Source of the DNA: CAYRVX01 sp964427875
Lineage (GTDB): Bacteria; Planctomycetota; Phycisphaerae; SM23-33
Direction: 5' to 3'
DNA length: 64,000 bases
NCBI GenBank assembly: GCA_964427875.1
Contig: CAYRVX010000014.1
Coordinates: forward strand, 1 to 64,000
Below the pieces are notes generated by a model. The model worked only from the letters and a program-made list of their open reading frames with translations. It searched no databases and was not told the DNA's origin. The position numbers and the translations under genes are program-made. Positions 16,827 through 26,200 of the stretch are shown here, one piece after another (the stretch's first letter is position 1; each line of letters opens with the position of its first letter).

Positions 16827-19070
16827 TCACGGCATGTGCTCGCGCGGCGCCGGTTGACGGCCGAGTTTCTCCAGGGCCATCCTCGCGGCACTTCGCGTCG
16901 AACGGTGCGTCAGGATCGCCCGCTTCTCCTCGTCGGTCATCGGCTTGTTCCGGACCATCCTGCCGTCCCTTGTGAGCTTGCCCTTGGCCTTCAGGCCGGC
17001 CAGGAGGCCCTCCAGTCCTTCCGTCTCGGCGCGGATGAGCTCGTTGAGGGGCTCGACGGCCCGGCCGTCGCCGAGCGCCCCGAGGGCCGAGGCGGCCGGG
17101 CCTCGGACCTCCCCGTCGGCATCCTTCAGGCACGGCAGGAGCGGCCCGACGGCCCGGATGTCGCCCAGCGAGCCGAGCGTCGTGATCGCCTCGCCGCGGA
17201 CGCGCCGGTTCGGGTCCTTCAGCGCCTCGATCAGCGGCCCGACGGCCCGGCGGTCGCCCAGCTCGCGGAGGGCCCAGACCGCCGCGCCGCGGACCTCGAA
17301 GTCCTCGTCGCTCAGCGCCTGGACCAATGGCCCGAACGCCTGCGGGTCCTTCATCGTCCCGAGGGCCCAGGCCGCGCCCTGCCGCGCCGCCGCGTCCGGC
17401 GCCTTGAGCTTCTCCAACAGGCCCCCCAGCGCCGCGGAGCCCATCTTGGCCAGCACGGTGACGATGGCCGCGCGGTGGGAGCGGTCCTTCTGGCCGATCC
17501 TCTCGAGCAGCGGCTTCATGGCGATGGGCCCGAGCTGCACGAGCGCTTCGGCCGCGGCGCTTCGCACCTCGCGGTAGCGGCTCGTCAGCACCTTCACCAG
17601 GGGCGGGACGCTCCGCGGGTCCTTCAGGTGCCCCAGCGCCTCGCAGGCCGCGGACGCGGGTCGGTTCTCCGCGTCGGCCGTGCAGTCGCCCAGCGCGCCG
17701 ATCGCCCTCTTCTCGCCGAGACGCCCCAGCGAGCGGGCGGCGGCGGCGCGGATGAACTGCCCGCCGTAGCTGTCGCGCCCGTACGCGGTGGCCTCGATCA
17801 GCAGGTCGGCGGCGCCGGCCGCGCCCACCTTGCCGGCAGCCCCGCACAACGCCTCGATCATCCGGTGCTGGCCCTTCTGATCTCGTTTGGGCCATCTCTC
17901 CTTGAGCTCGGCGAGGATCGGTCCGGCCGCTCGGGCATCGCCGGTGTCACCGAGCGCGCGGGCCAGGATATCCCGGCCCTTGGCGCTGCGGTCCCGGAAG
18001 GCCTCCAGCAGCCCCTCGGCGGCGCGGGGGTCCTTGAGTGCGGCCAGGGCCTCGATGACGTCCTTGGAGGACGGATCGGCCTTGAAAGCGTTGATGAGGG
18101 CGGGGACGGCCCTTCTGTCGCCCCGCTCTGCAAGGAACCTGGCGGCGGTCGATCTGGCGCGAGCGTTGGGGCTCTCCAGCGCGGGCAGCAGCGCCTCGGC
18201 GAGCCCTTCGCCGCCGATGGTCAACAGGGCGTCCACGACCTGGTCGTCTCCCGAGCCGTTCTTGTCGGGATTGCCCTTCAGCGCGTCGGCGAGCGCGGCG
18301 AAGGCCTTGGGCCCGCCGATCTTGGCGAGCATCTTCGCGACCGCCGGTCGGGCATTGCGGTCCGCGGTCTTCAGCCCGCCGGCCAGTGCGTCCACGGCTC
18401 GCGCGTCCATCTTCAGGAGCACCGCCCGGGCGGGCGCGCGGACCTTGGACTTGCGATCCAGCATGGTGTGGACGAGCCGGCCGGCCGTATCGGGGTCGGC
18501 CACGGCCGCGAGGGCGTTCACGGCGGCCAAGCGGACGCGCGGGTTCGTGGCCCCCAGGGCCGCCATCAAGGCCTCAGACGACCCGTGATCTGCCAGCCTG
18601 CCCAGGGACTCCATTGCGGCCGCGCGAACGGAGGGGGCCTCATCCTGCATGGCCTTCCGGAGCAGCTCGGCCGCTCGTTCGTCGCCGAGGCGGCCGAGGG
18701 CGTAGGCGGCGGACTCGCGGGCGTTGACGTCGGCGTCGGCCAGCGCCCCCCTCAGCGGCTCCCAGGCCGCCGGGCCGAACGAGACCAGGCCGTCCGCCGC
18801 GGCCAGGCGAACCGTGGGCGAGGCGTCGCGGAGGGCCCGCCTCAGCGGCGCGACGGCCCGCGTATCGGCCGTCGCGGCCAGCGCGTCGGCGGCCCGGCGG
18901 CGCTCGATCATCGTGCCGCCGGCCAGCAGGCGCGACAGCTTGCGGATCTTCCGCGTCTCGGGGTCTACGGGCGGATCGGATTCCCCGCAGCCGGGCAGGC
19001 GGCCGCAGGCCAATCCCGCCAACAGCAGGATCGGCGCGATCGAACGTCTCCGCTTACACATACACGTCAT
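16827..19070 (-). CDS. HEAT-repeat lipoprotein
   Basis: 747 residues. The N-terminus MTCMCKRRRSIAPILLLAGL is a basic and hydrophobic leader, and LPGCGESD gives a possible lipobox, so the protein is probably lipid-anchored outside the cytoplasm. A start at the second Met (19061) is equally possible. The rest is made of about 20 HEAT / PBS-lyase-type repeats of 30-35 residues, such as DDQVVDALLTIGGEGLAEAL and RRVRGEAITTLGSLGDIRAV. Such arrays are protein-binding scaffolds; no enzymatic motif is seen. It is transcribed away from the dehydrogenase gene at 19208, leaving a short shared upstream region. Confidence 0.85.
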   Translation of the reverse strand: MTCMCKRRRSIAPILLLAGLACGRLPGCGESDPPVDPETRKIRKLSRLLAGGTMIERRRAADALAATADTRAVAPLRRALRDASPTVRLAAADGLVSFGPAAWEPLRGALADADVNARESAAYALGRLGDERAAELLRKAMQDEAPSVRAAAMESLGRLADHGSSEALMAALGATNPRVRLAAVNALAAVADPDTAGRLVHTMLDRKSKVRAPARAVLLKMDARAVDALAGGLKTADRNARPAVAKMLAKIGGPKAFAALADALKGNPDKNGSGDDQVVDALLTIGGEGLAEALLPALESPNARARSTAARFLAERGDRRAVPALINAFKADPSSKDVIEALAALKDPRAAEGLLEAFRDRSAKGRDILARALGDTGDARAAGPILAELKERWPKRDQKGQHRMIEALCGAAGKVGAAGAADLLIEATAYGRDSYGGQFIRAAAARSLGRLGEKRAIGALGDCTADAENRPASAACEALGHLKDPRSVPPLVKVLTSRYREVRSAAAEALVQLGPIAMKPLLERIGQKDRSHRAAIVTVLAKMGSAALGGLLEKLKAPDAAARQGAAWALGTMKDPQAFGPLVQALSDEDFEVRGAAVWALRELGDRRAVGPLIEALKDPNRRVRGEAITTLGSLGDIRAVGPLLPCLKDADGEVRGPAASALGALGDGRAVEPLNELIRAETEGLEGLLAGLKAKGKLTRDGRMVRNKPMTDEEKRAILTHRSTRSAARMALEKLGRQPAPREHMP

Positions 19071-19207
19071 TCTCTCTCCGCCGGGCGCTGGCAGCCGGCC
19101 CGCCGTCGATTTCGGCCTTTTCCACTAGGGGCCGTTTCGCTCCCAACCGTAGTATATGATGAATCGATACCCAAGTTGAACCCTCCGGCGGACCGAAGGA
19201 GTCAGCG

Positions 19208-20254
19208 ATGAAGGCGGCGTTTCTGACGGGGCTGAGAACGATGGAGATCCGCCAGGTGCCCGCCCCGAAGCTCGCCGCGCCCACCGACGTGCTGCTGGAA
19301 GTCGATACCGTCGGCGTCTGCGGCAGCGACATGCACTACTACAAGGCCGGCCGCATCGGCTGCCAGGTGGTCGAGTACCCGTGGATCGTCGGGCACGAGT
19401 GCGCCGGCGTCGTCGTCGAGGTCGGCGGCGACGTGACTCGCTTGAAGGTCGGCGACCGCGTCGCCGTCGATCCGCTGATCACCTGCGGGCGGTGCGACCA
19501 ATGCCGCGTCGGGCACATCCACACCTGCCGCAACCAGGCGTTCCTCGGCTGCCCGGGGCAGGTGCAGGGCTCGCTGTGCGAGTACCTGATCATGCCGGAG
19601 GCGAGCTGCTTTGCTATCCCCGATGCGATGAGCATGACGCAGGCGACGCTCTGCGAGCCGTATTCCATCGCGATGTGGGCCCGGAAGCTGGCCGAGACGC
19701 CCGAAGACGCCAGGATCGGCATCCTCGGCAGCGGGCCGATCGGGCTGAGCGTCCTGGTCGCCTGCAAGCACGCCGCGCCCTGCACGGTCTACCAGACCGA
19801 CCTGCTGGCCAATCGCTCGGCGCTGGCCCGGCGGCTCGGGGCCGACTGGACGGGCAATCCCCACGAACGCGATATCGTCGCGGAGATCCACCGGGCCGAG
19901 CCGGACGGGCTGGACGTCGTCTTCGAGTGCGTCGGCAAGCAGGAGACCATCGACCAGTGCCTCGAGCTGGTCAAGCCGTGCTGCAAGGTGGTCGTCGTGG
20001 GCATCCCGGAGGGCGACCGGCTGAGCTTCGAGATGAACCACATGCGGCGCAAGGAGATCCGCATCCGGAACGTCCGGCGGCATCTCCACCAGGTCGCCGG
20101 CGCCATCGACAGGATCGCCTCCGGCGAGGTGGACCTGGACGCCCTGGCAACGCACGACTTCGCGTTCGACGAGGTCCAGCAGGCCTACGATCTGGTGGCC
20201 GACTACCGCGACGGCGTCATCAAGGCGATGATCCACGTGAAGGCGGAGTCGTGA
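19208..20254 (+). CDS. Zinc-dependent medium-chain dehydrogenase (sorbitol/L-idonate type)
   Basis: 348 residues, typical for the MDR family. The catalytic zinc site is in VGVCGSDMHYY and GHECAGVVVEVG. The structural zinc site is CGRCDQCRVGHIHTC. The NAD-binding fold is ILGSGPIGLSVLVA at about residue 175. These enzymes oxidise polyols or sugar acids to ketoses. The MHYYK segment after the first Cys is the sorbitol/xylitol/idonate form rather than the alcohol type. Substrate not determined. It is followed 53 bases later by the lipoprotein gene at 20308, but a functional link is not evident. Confidence 0.9.
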   Translation: MKAAFLTGLRTMEIRQVPAPKLAAPTDVLLEVDTVGVCGSDMHYYKAGRIGCQVVEYPWIVGHECAGVVVEVGGDVTRLKVGDRVAVDPLITCGRCDQCRVGHIHTCRNQAFLGCPGQVQGSLCEYLIMPEASCFAIPDAMSMTQATLCEPYSIAMWARKLAETPEDARIGILGSGPIGLSVLVACKHAAPCTVYQTDLLANRSALARRLGADWTGNPHERDIVAEIHRAEPDGLDVVFECVGKQETIDQCLELVKPCCKVVVVGIPEGDRLSFEMNHMRRKEIRIRNVRRHLHQVAGAIDRIASGEVDLDALATHDFAFDEVQQAYDLVADYRDGVIKAMIHVKAES

Positions 20255-20307
20255 GAGTCTTTCGCATGCATGCAGGGGATGCAGGGGATGAAGAGGTGAG
20301 CTGGGCT

Positions 20308-21492
20308 ATGGCGAATCGCTGTCAGGTCTGCGTGCTGTCTGCACTGGTTGTTGCTTGTGTGGGCAGCGGCTGCGGCGCGCCTGCAAGCGGGCCGGGCGCC
20401 CTTGCGGACGCCTACGCGGGTAGAGCCGACTGGCCCGGGGACGAGAGAGGACTGGTGTTCCTTTGGCACGATGCGTCGCGTGCGAACCAGGTCGCGGGCT
20501 CCGACGGGCGGGCGGCACGCCCCTGTCGCGTCCGAGCGCGGGGAGCGGCCAGGCTCTACCGGTTCCACGACATGGACCTCGCCGGTGGCGCGTTCCTGGC
20601 CGAGGACGTCGATGAGCGCCTCCTGGAGGCCTGCAAGGCGACCGGCCGGCTCACGATCGAAGCGGTCATCACGCCCGATTCCGTCAAGCAGCCCGGCCGG
20701 GCGGCGATCGTCAGCTTCTCAGGCGGCGACTCCTCGCGCAACTTCGCGCTCGTTCAGAAGGGCGAGGACCTGGTCCTTCTGCTGCGAACGCGATCCGGCG
20801 GCGGCGCGAGCGCCCGGCCGAGGCTCTGCAAGCTCGCCGCGGGCAAGCCCCATCACGTGATCGTCAGCTACGCCGCGGGCACGACGGCGTGCTATCTCAA
20901 CGGCGTCGAGGTGTCCGCCAGCCGTGCGGTGACCGGCGACTTTGGCAACTGGACGCCGCAGCGCCTCGTCTTCGGCGATGAATACGCCGGCGGCGGCGAC
21001 TGGGCCGGGCGGCTGGAGGGCATCGCCGTCTACAGCCGGTTCGTCGACGCCGCCGAAGCGAAGCGGAAGCACGCCCTGTATCGCCCCCGGCTGGCGAACC
21101 GAAAGCCCGCGCGGCGGCTGATCGTGACCGGCAAGCTTGTGGAGGCCGCCGCCACCCCGACGTTGAAGGCGATCCATCCCTACCGGCGATGCCTGGCCGT
21201 GCATACCTACGAGGTCCAGGACGTGCTCAGCGGCCGGTACGATCGCAGGAGAATCCTGGTGGCGCACTGGGTGATCCTGGACGCCAGGGCCGTGGGCTTT
21301 CGGCGTCCAATCGGCCGCGCGTATCGGCTGACCGTGGAGCCCTTCGCCGACCATCCGCAGCTCGCCACCGAGCGTGTGATGACGACCCCGGATCAGCTCG
21401 ACCCGGAGATGTACTACGACGTGGAGCGGAGCTCTGGAGGGATGAGCCCGTCGGGGCCCGCGGCCGCAGCCGAACGAGATGGCCGCTCGTGA
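20308..21492 (+). CDS. LamG/concanavalin-like domain lipoprotein
   Basis: 394 residues from the ATG at 20308; an upstream GTG at 20296 is possible. The leader QVCVLSALVVACVGSGC ends in a lipobox-like Cys, so an exported lipoprotein is likely. Residues about 75-270 form a concanavalin-like LamG module: TIEAVITPDSV, RAAIVSFSGGDSSRNFALVQ, HHVIVSYAAGTTACYLNGVE and FGDEYAGGGDWAGRLEGIAVYSR. The last 100 residues are a separate small domain. It is the first gene of the acetylation-like group and may bind or present the polysaccharide; that role is inferred from position only. Confidence 0.78.
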   Translation: MANRCQVCVLSALVVACVGSGCGAPASGPGALADAYAGRADWPGDERGLVFLWHDASRANQVAGSDGRAARPCRVRARGAARLYRFHDMDLAGGAFLAEDVDERLLEACKATGRLTIEAVITPDSVKQPGRAAIVSFSGGDSSRNFALVQKGEDLVLLLRTRSGGGASARPRLCKLAAGKPHHVIVSYAAGTTACYLNGVEVSASRAVTGDFGNWTPQRLVFGDEYAGGGDWAGRLEGIAVYSRFVDAAEAKRKHALYRPRLANRKPARRLIVTGKLVEAAATPTLKAIHPYRRCLAVHTYEVQDVLSGRYDRRRILVAHWVILDARAVGFRRPIGRAYRLTVEPFADHPQLATERVMTTPDQLDPEMYYDVERSSGGMSPSGPAAAAERDGRS

Positions 21493-21634
21493 CTACGGAG
21501 GAGATATCGGCTAATCTGCAATCCGGCTGCGGATCGGACGAAGTCTGCGGGAAGGCGGACTTTGACTCCATCACGGAGAAGGCCAACGCCATCCCCGTTC
21601 GGTTGCTCTAGCACTGCCTTGCGGGTGCCAAGAG

Positions 21635-23092
21635 ATGGTATTCAGCTCGCACGTGTTCATGTTCTACTTCCTGCCGGTGGTGCTGCTGCTGTATTACGCG
21701 GTGCCGCGGCGAGGCAAGCACCTGCTGCTGACACTGGTGAGCTACGTCTTCTACGGCTGGGCGAACCCGCTCTTCGTCGTGCTGATGCTGGCCAGCACGC
21801 TGATCGACTACGTCTGCGGGCTGTTCATCTCCCGGGCGCTGGGCCAGCCGTGGGATCGGCCCGTCGCCGTCCTGGAGGCCGGCAGCCGGCGGTCGCGGGG
21901 ACAGAAAATCGCCCTGGTGATCTCCATCTGCTCGAACCTCTCGCTGCTGGGCTTCTTCAAGTACTGCAACTGGGCCACCGGCAGCTACGACACCGCCGTC
22001 GCCGCGCTGGGGCTGCCGGGCTTGAGGCTGGACCTGGCCCTCCAGATCACCCTCCCGCTGGGGATCAGCTTCTACACGTTCCAGTCGATGAGCTACTCCA
22101 TGGACGTCTATCGCGGGCGGGCCGGGGCGATCCGCAACTTCATCGACTTCGCCTGCTACGTCTCGATGTTCCCGCAACTGGTGGCCGGGCCGATCATCCG
22201 TTTCCAGGAGATCGCCGACCAGTTGGCCCGTCGCACGTACACGGCCGAGAAGTTCGCCCGGGGGGCGGGCTTCATCTGCCTGGGCTTCGCCAAGAAGGTC
22301 CTGCTGGCCAACGGGTGCGGCAAGGTGGCGGACCTGGCCTTCAACGCGGCCGGCGTGGGTTTCGCCGACGCGTGGGCCGGCGCGGTGGCGTACGCCTTCC
22401 AGATCTACTTCGACTTCAGCGCGTACTCGGACATGGCCATCGGGCTGGGCCTGATCCTGGGCTTCGTGTTCCCCAAGAACTTCGACTCGCCCTACCTCTC
22501 GCAGTCGATCACGGAGTTCTGGCGGAGGTGGCACATCTCGCTGAGCACCTGGCTGAAGGACTACCTCTACATCCCGCTGGGCGGCAACCGCAAGGGCCGC
22601 GCGCGGACGTACGCCAACCTGTTCGTCGTGATGCTGCTGGGCGGGCTGTGGCACGGGGCGTCGTGGAACTTCGTGATCTGGGGCGGCCTTCACGGCCTCC
22701 TGCTGGCGATCGAGCGGGCCCGCGGCAAGCGGAGCTTGTACGGGCGCCTGCCGAGGCCGGCCCGGATCGCCCTGACGTTCGTCATCGTCTGTTTCGGCTG
22801 GGTGTTCTTCCGGGCCGACGACCTGCCCAGCGCAATGCGGTATTGCGCCAGCATGGTCGGCCTCGGCTCCGCCGCCGGCGGGGCGGCGCTGATCGGCGGC
22901 GTGGCATACCGGCCGTACTACACGGGCATGATGCTCGCGGCGGCGGTCATTACGTGGGCGTGCCCGCAGACGTGGGACTTCACCCGGCGGATCACGCTGC
23001 CGAAGGCGGCGTTTGCGATCGTGAGCTTCTGGGTGGCCATCGCCGCGCTGACGACACAGGAGTTCAATCCGTTCATCTACTTCATATTCTGA
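21635..23092 (+). CDS. algI: MBOAT family O-acetyltransferase, AlgI-like
   Basis: 485 residues of an integral membrane protein with about eleven hydrophobic segments. It matches AlgI/DltB-type MBOAT proteins from the first line (MVFSSHVFMFYFLPVVLLLY) to the end. The conserved block SITEFWRRWHISLSTWLKDY (291-310) carries His300, and GGLWHGASWNFVIWGGLHG carries His340, the catalytic-type His of the family. AlgI-type proteins pass acetyl groups across the membrane to a periplasmic SGNH partner that acetylates an exopolysaccharide. Two such partners follow directly. No alginate polymerase gene is nearby, so the acceptor is unknown. Confidence 0.92.
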   Translation: MVFSSHVFMFYFLPVVLLLYYAVPRRGKHLLLTLVSYVFYGWANPLFVVLMLASTLIDYVCGLFISRALGQPWDRPVAVLEAGSRRSRGQKIALVISICSNLSLLGFFKYCNWATGSYDTAVAALGLPGLRLDLALQITLPLGISFYTFQSMSYSMDVYRGRAGAIRNFIDFACYVSMFPQLVAGPIIRFQEIADQLARRTYTAEKFARGAGFICLGFAKKVLLANGCGKVADLAFNAAGVGFADAWAGAVAYAFQIYFDFSAYSDMAIGLGLILGFVFPKNFDSPYLSQSITEFWRRWHISLSTWLKDYLYIPLGGNRKGRARTYANLFVVMLLGGLWHGASWNFVIWGGLHGLLLAIERARGKRSLYGRLPRPARIALTFVIVCFGWVFFRADDLPSAMRYCASMVGLGSAAGGAALIGGVAYRPYYTGMMLAAAVITWACPQTWDFTRRITLPKAAFAIVSFWVAIAALTTQEFNPFIYFIF

Positions 23093-23128
23093 GGCGAGAT
23101 CCGATGGCGGTGACCGCAGAGACGCCAG

Positions 23129-25030
23129 ATGAGCCGGACGAAGCAACAGCTCAGCCGTGAGGAGGTCGCGAAGATCGAGATCGGGCGGACGACGGTCGGC
23201 CGGGCGGTCGCGTGGGGGCTGATCGCCGCGTTCGTCGCGACCGTCTACGCCGTGCCGATCGGCCAGCACGTCCACGAGATCCGCGCCGCCTTCGCCCGCC
23301 GCCCGGGGCTCTCCTGGCGGCAGCCGGGCCTGTACCTGCCGCGATGCTACGAGATCTTCAGCTCCGTCCCGCGCGCCTGGCGGGCCGTCCGCGGCCGACC
23401 GGCGGAGGGGAGCCTCTTCCGGCGGACCAAGCAGGCCAATGACGAGATCCTCCTGCGCGAGATCGACGAGTACACCGACGCGATCAGGGAGGATTCGCTG
23501 CTGAGCGACGTGCTCCTGCCGCCGGCGCAGCGGCTGATGGCGCGATCACTCGGCGTGGGCAGCGAACAGGCATATGTCGGGCGCGGCGGGTGGCTGTTCT
23601 ATCGCCCGGACGTGGACTACGTCAGCGGCCCGGGGTTCCTCTCGGCGCGCCACGCCCGGAGGCGCGAGATCGCCCGAGAGGCATGGCAGGCGCCGCCGGC
23701 GGTGGACCCCGTGCCCGCCGTCGTCGAGTTCGCACGCCGGCTCGACGAGCGGGGCATCCGCCTGATCCTCATGCCCACGCCCGTCAAGCCGATGATCCAC
23801 CTCGAGAAGCTCTCGGGGCGCTTCGAGGGCTGCGGCGAGGTGCTTCAGAATCCGTCCTATCGCCGGTTCGTGAGCCGGCTGGGCGAGCAGCCCGGCCGCG
23901 CCATCCTCTTCGATCCGTCCGAGGACATGATGGCCCTGAAGCTCTCGGAGCGGCCGCCGCGGCAGCTCTACCTTCGCACCGACACGCACTGGCTGCCCGA
24001 GACGATGGAGCTGGTCGCCGAGCGTCTCACGGCGGCGGTTCTCAAAGAGCTCGCCGACGCGCCGCTCGCCGCCGGGCCGCGGAAGGCGTACCGCCAGGAG
24101 ACCGTCGAGGTGACCCACGTCGGCGACGTCGCCGTGATGCTCCAGTCCGTTGCGCAGAGCGACTTCGCCCGCGGCCTTCACGCCGCGATTCGCGGCGCAG
24201 CGGACCAGCTCGGCCTGGCAGGCGCCGCGGCTGTGTTCGCCACCGACCGCCGGCGGCTCTTCCCGGCCGAGACCGTCGCGATCCGCCGCGTGCTGACCCT
24301 TGAGGGCACGCCGTGGCAGCCGGACCGGGCCGGCGACGTGCTGCTGCTCGGAGACAGCTTCAGCAACGTCTATTCCCACCGGCAGATGGGCTGGGGCTCC
24401 TCGGCGGGGCTTGCCGAGCGGTTGAGTTACCATCTGCACAGGCCCGTGGATGCCATCATCCGCAACGACGCCGGCGCCCACGCCACGCGGAAACTGCTGG
24501 ACCGCGAGCTCCGCGCCGGACGCGACCGGCTGGCCGGAAAGAGGGTCGTCATCTGGCAATTCGCCGTCCGCGAGCTTTCAATCGGCGACTGGAAGAGCTA
24601 TCCCATGAAGCTCGGCCGGCCCGCCACCAGGGCGGCGCCGACGACCGCGAGATCCCGGCCGGGCGCGAAGGTCACGGATGTGCTGGAGCTCGCGCCGGGC
24701 GAGCGGGCCGTCGTCACCGGGCGGATCGCCGCATTGACAAGGCCGCCCCGGCCGGGCACCGTGCCGTACAAGGACTTCATCATGGCCGTGCATCTCCAGG
24801 ATGTCCGCAACGCCGCCGGCGGCGTCCGCGGCGCCGAGGCCGTCGTGTTCGTGTGGGGCATGCGCGACAAGAAATGGACGCCCAGCGCACGCCTGAAGCT
24901 CGGGCGGCGGATCACCCTGAGCGTCCGCCCGTGGCGAGACGTCGTCGGCAAGTACGGCACAGTTCGACGAGGCGAGATCCAGGACGTGGACCTCGACGTG
25001 AACAGCTTCTGGGGCGAGGGAATCAAGTGA
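23129..25030 (+). CDS. AlgX/AlgJ-like SGNH acetyltransferase with C-terminal extension
   Basis: 633 residues. One N-terminal membrane helix (VAWGLIAAFVATVYAVPIG, about 27-45) anchors it with the main body outside. The opening YVGRGGWLFYRPDVDY is the AlgX/AlgJ family signature. The catalytic residues can be placed: Asp285 and His287 in LRTDTHWLP, and Ser410 in LLLGDSFSNVY. These proteins receive acetyl from the MBOAT protein and add it to polysaccharide hydroxyls. The last 120 residues (from about 510) form an extra beta-rich domain ending DVDLDVNSFWGEGIK, not usual in AlgJ. The stop overlaps the GTG of the next gene by four bases. Confidence 0.85.
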   Translation: MSRTKQQLSREEVAKIEIGRTTVGRAVAWGLIAAFVATVYAVPIGQHVHEIRAAFARRPGLSWRQPGLYLPRCYEIFSSVPRAWRAVRGRPAEGSLFRRTKQANDEILLREIDEYTDAIREDSLLSDVLLPPAQRLMARSLGVGSEQAYVGRGGWLFYRPDVDYVSGPGFLSARHARRREIAREAWQAPPAVDPVPAVVEFARRLDERGIRLILMPTPVKPMIHLEKLSGRFEGCGEVLQNPSYRRFVSRLGEQPGRAILFDPSEDMMALKLSERPPRQLYLRTDTHWLPETMELVAERLTAAVLKELADAPLAAGPRKAYRQETVEVTHVGDVAVMLQSVAQSDFARGLHAAIRGAADQLGLAGAAAVFATDRRRLFPAETVAIRRVLTLEGTPWQPDRAGDVLLLGDSFSNVYSHRQMGWGSSAGLAERLSYHLHRPVDAIIRNDAGAHATRKLLDRELRAGRDRLAGKRVVIWQFAVRELSIGDWKSYPMKLGRPATRAAPTTARSRPGAKVTDVLELAPGERAVVTGRIAALTRPPRPGTVPYKDFIMAVHLQDVRNAAGGVRGAEAVVFVWGMRDKKWTPSARLKLGRRITLSVRPWRDVVGKYGTVRRGEIQDVDLDVNSFWGEGIK

Positions 25031-26196
25031 CTCGCGGGACTGCGTTCGTGTTGGCCGTCGCGGCTGTGTCCGTCCCCTCCGCTCGCGCCGCCCGGGCGGA
25101 CGCAGCGCTCATCGAGGCGTTCCGCGCCGAGTGCGCGGCGAGGTACAAGGCCGCCGACGCCGCTTGGCGGGACGCCAACGCCGCGTATACGGCCGCGGTG
25201 GCGGCGAACGACGAAGCGGCCGCGGAGCGCCATGCAGCCGCCGCCACCGCGAGCATGGTCGTTGCGGGCCAAGACGGGTGGCTGTTCCTGGCCGGCGAGC
25301 TGCGGCACGTCGGCGTGGGGCGGTTCTGGGGCGACGCGGCCGGGAAGGTCAGCCGGGCCGCGCGGGGGGCCGATCCGCTGCCGGCCATCCTCGACTACAA
25401 GGCCCAGCTCGACAAGCTCGGCATCGAGCTGATCCTCCTGCCCGTGCCGCCCAAGGCGATCGTTTATGCCGACAAGCTCTGCCCGGCCGTCAAGCTCAAC
25501 GCCAGGGGCGCCCCTCCGCGGCTGGACGCCGCCCATCAGGCGTTCTACAAACTGCTCGGCGAGAAGGGCGTGACCGTCCTGGACCTCACCGACGGGCTCC
25601 TCGCCGCCCGCGCCGCGAAGGGCCCGGAGCTGTACTGCAAGCAGGACACGCACTTCTCGGGCCGGGCGTGCGTCCTAGCCGCAAAGAAGATCCGCGAGAT
25701 GATGGCCGGCCGGAAGTGGATCATGCAGGTCGCACCGCGCAAGTTCGACACGCGGACGGCGGAGGTGCAGATCGCCGGCGACCTGTGGCGCAGCCTGAAG
25801 GGCCCCCGGCCGCCGCGGGAGAGGCTGCCGCTGCGCTTCGTCGGGACGAGGGGCCCGGTCGGCCTGACGCCCATCGAGCCGGACGCCACCTCGCCGATCC
25901 TCCTGCTGGCCGACAGCCACGGGTTGGTCTTCCACCTCGGCGAGGACATGCACGCGAGGGGCGCGGGCTTGGCCGACCAGTTGGCGATGGAGTTCTCCCT
26001 GCCCGTCGAATGCCTCGCCGTCAGGGGCTCCGGCGCGACGCCCGCCCGAATCAGCCTCTACCGCAAGCAGAAGCGAATCGACGGATACCTGGCGACCAAG
26101 AAGCTCCTCATCTGGTGCTTCGCGGCGCGGGAGTTCACGGAGTCGTCCGGCTGGCGAAAGGTCCCCGTCACCCGGGACGCCCCGAAAGAGAGGTGA
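25027..26196 (+). CDS. Second AlgX/AlgJ-like SGNH protein
   Basis: 389 residues from the GTG at 25027, which forms a GTGA overlap with the previous stop. A cleavable signal peptide (AFVLAVAAVSVPSARA) is followed by an alanine-rich helical stretch (to about residue 75). Then comes VVAGQDGWLFLAGELRHV, the AlgX/J opening. Asp207 and His209 lie in KQDTHFSG and Ser297 in LLLADSHGLVF, so the triad is kept although the usual Gly before Asp-Ser is Ala. It is shorter than the first copy and lacks its C-terminal domain. It probably works with the same MBOAT protein on a second position or substrate. Confidence 0.82.
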   Translation: MTRGTAFVLAVAAVSVPSARAARADAALIEAFRAECAARYKAADAAWRDANAAYTAAVAANDEAAAERHAAAATASMVVAGQDGWLFLAGELRHVGVGRFWGDAAGKVSRAARGADPLPAILDYKAQLDKLGIELILLPVPPKAIVYADKLCPAVKLNARGAPPRLDAAHQAFYKLLGEKGVTVLDLTDGLLAARAAKGPELYCKQDTHFSGRACVLAAKKIREMMAGRKWIMQVAPRKFDTRTAEVQIAGDLWRSLKGPRPPRERLPLRFVGTRGPVGLTPIEPDATSPILLLADSHGLVFHLGEDMHARGAGLADQLAMEFSLPVECLAVRGSGATPARISLYRKQKRIDGYLATKKLLIWCFAAREFTESSGWRKVPVTRDAPKER

Positions 26197-26200
26197 AGCC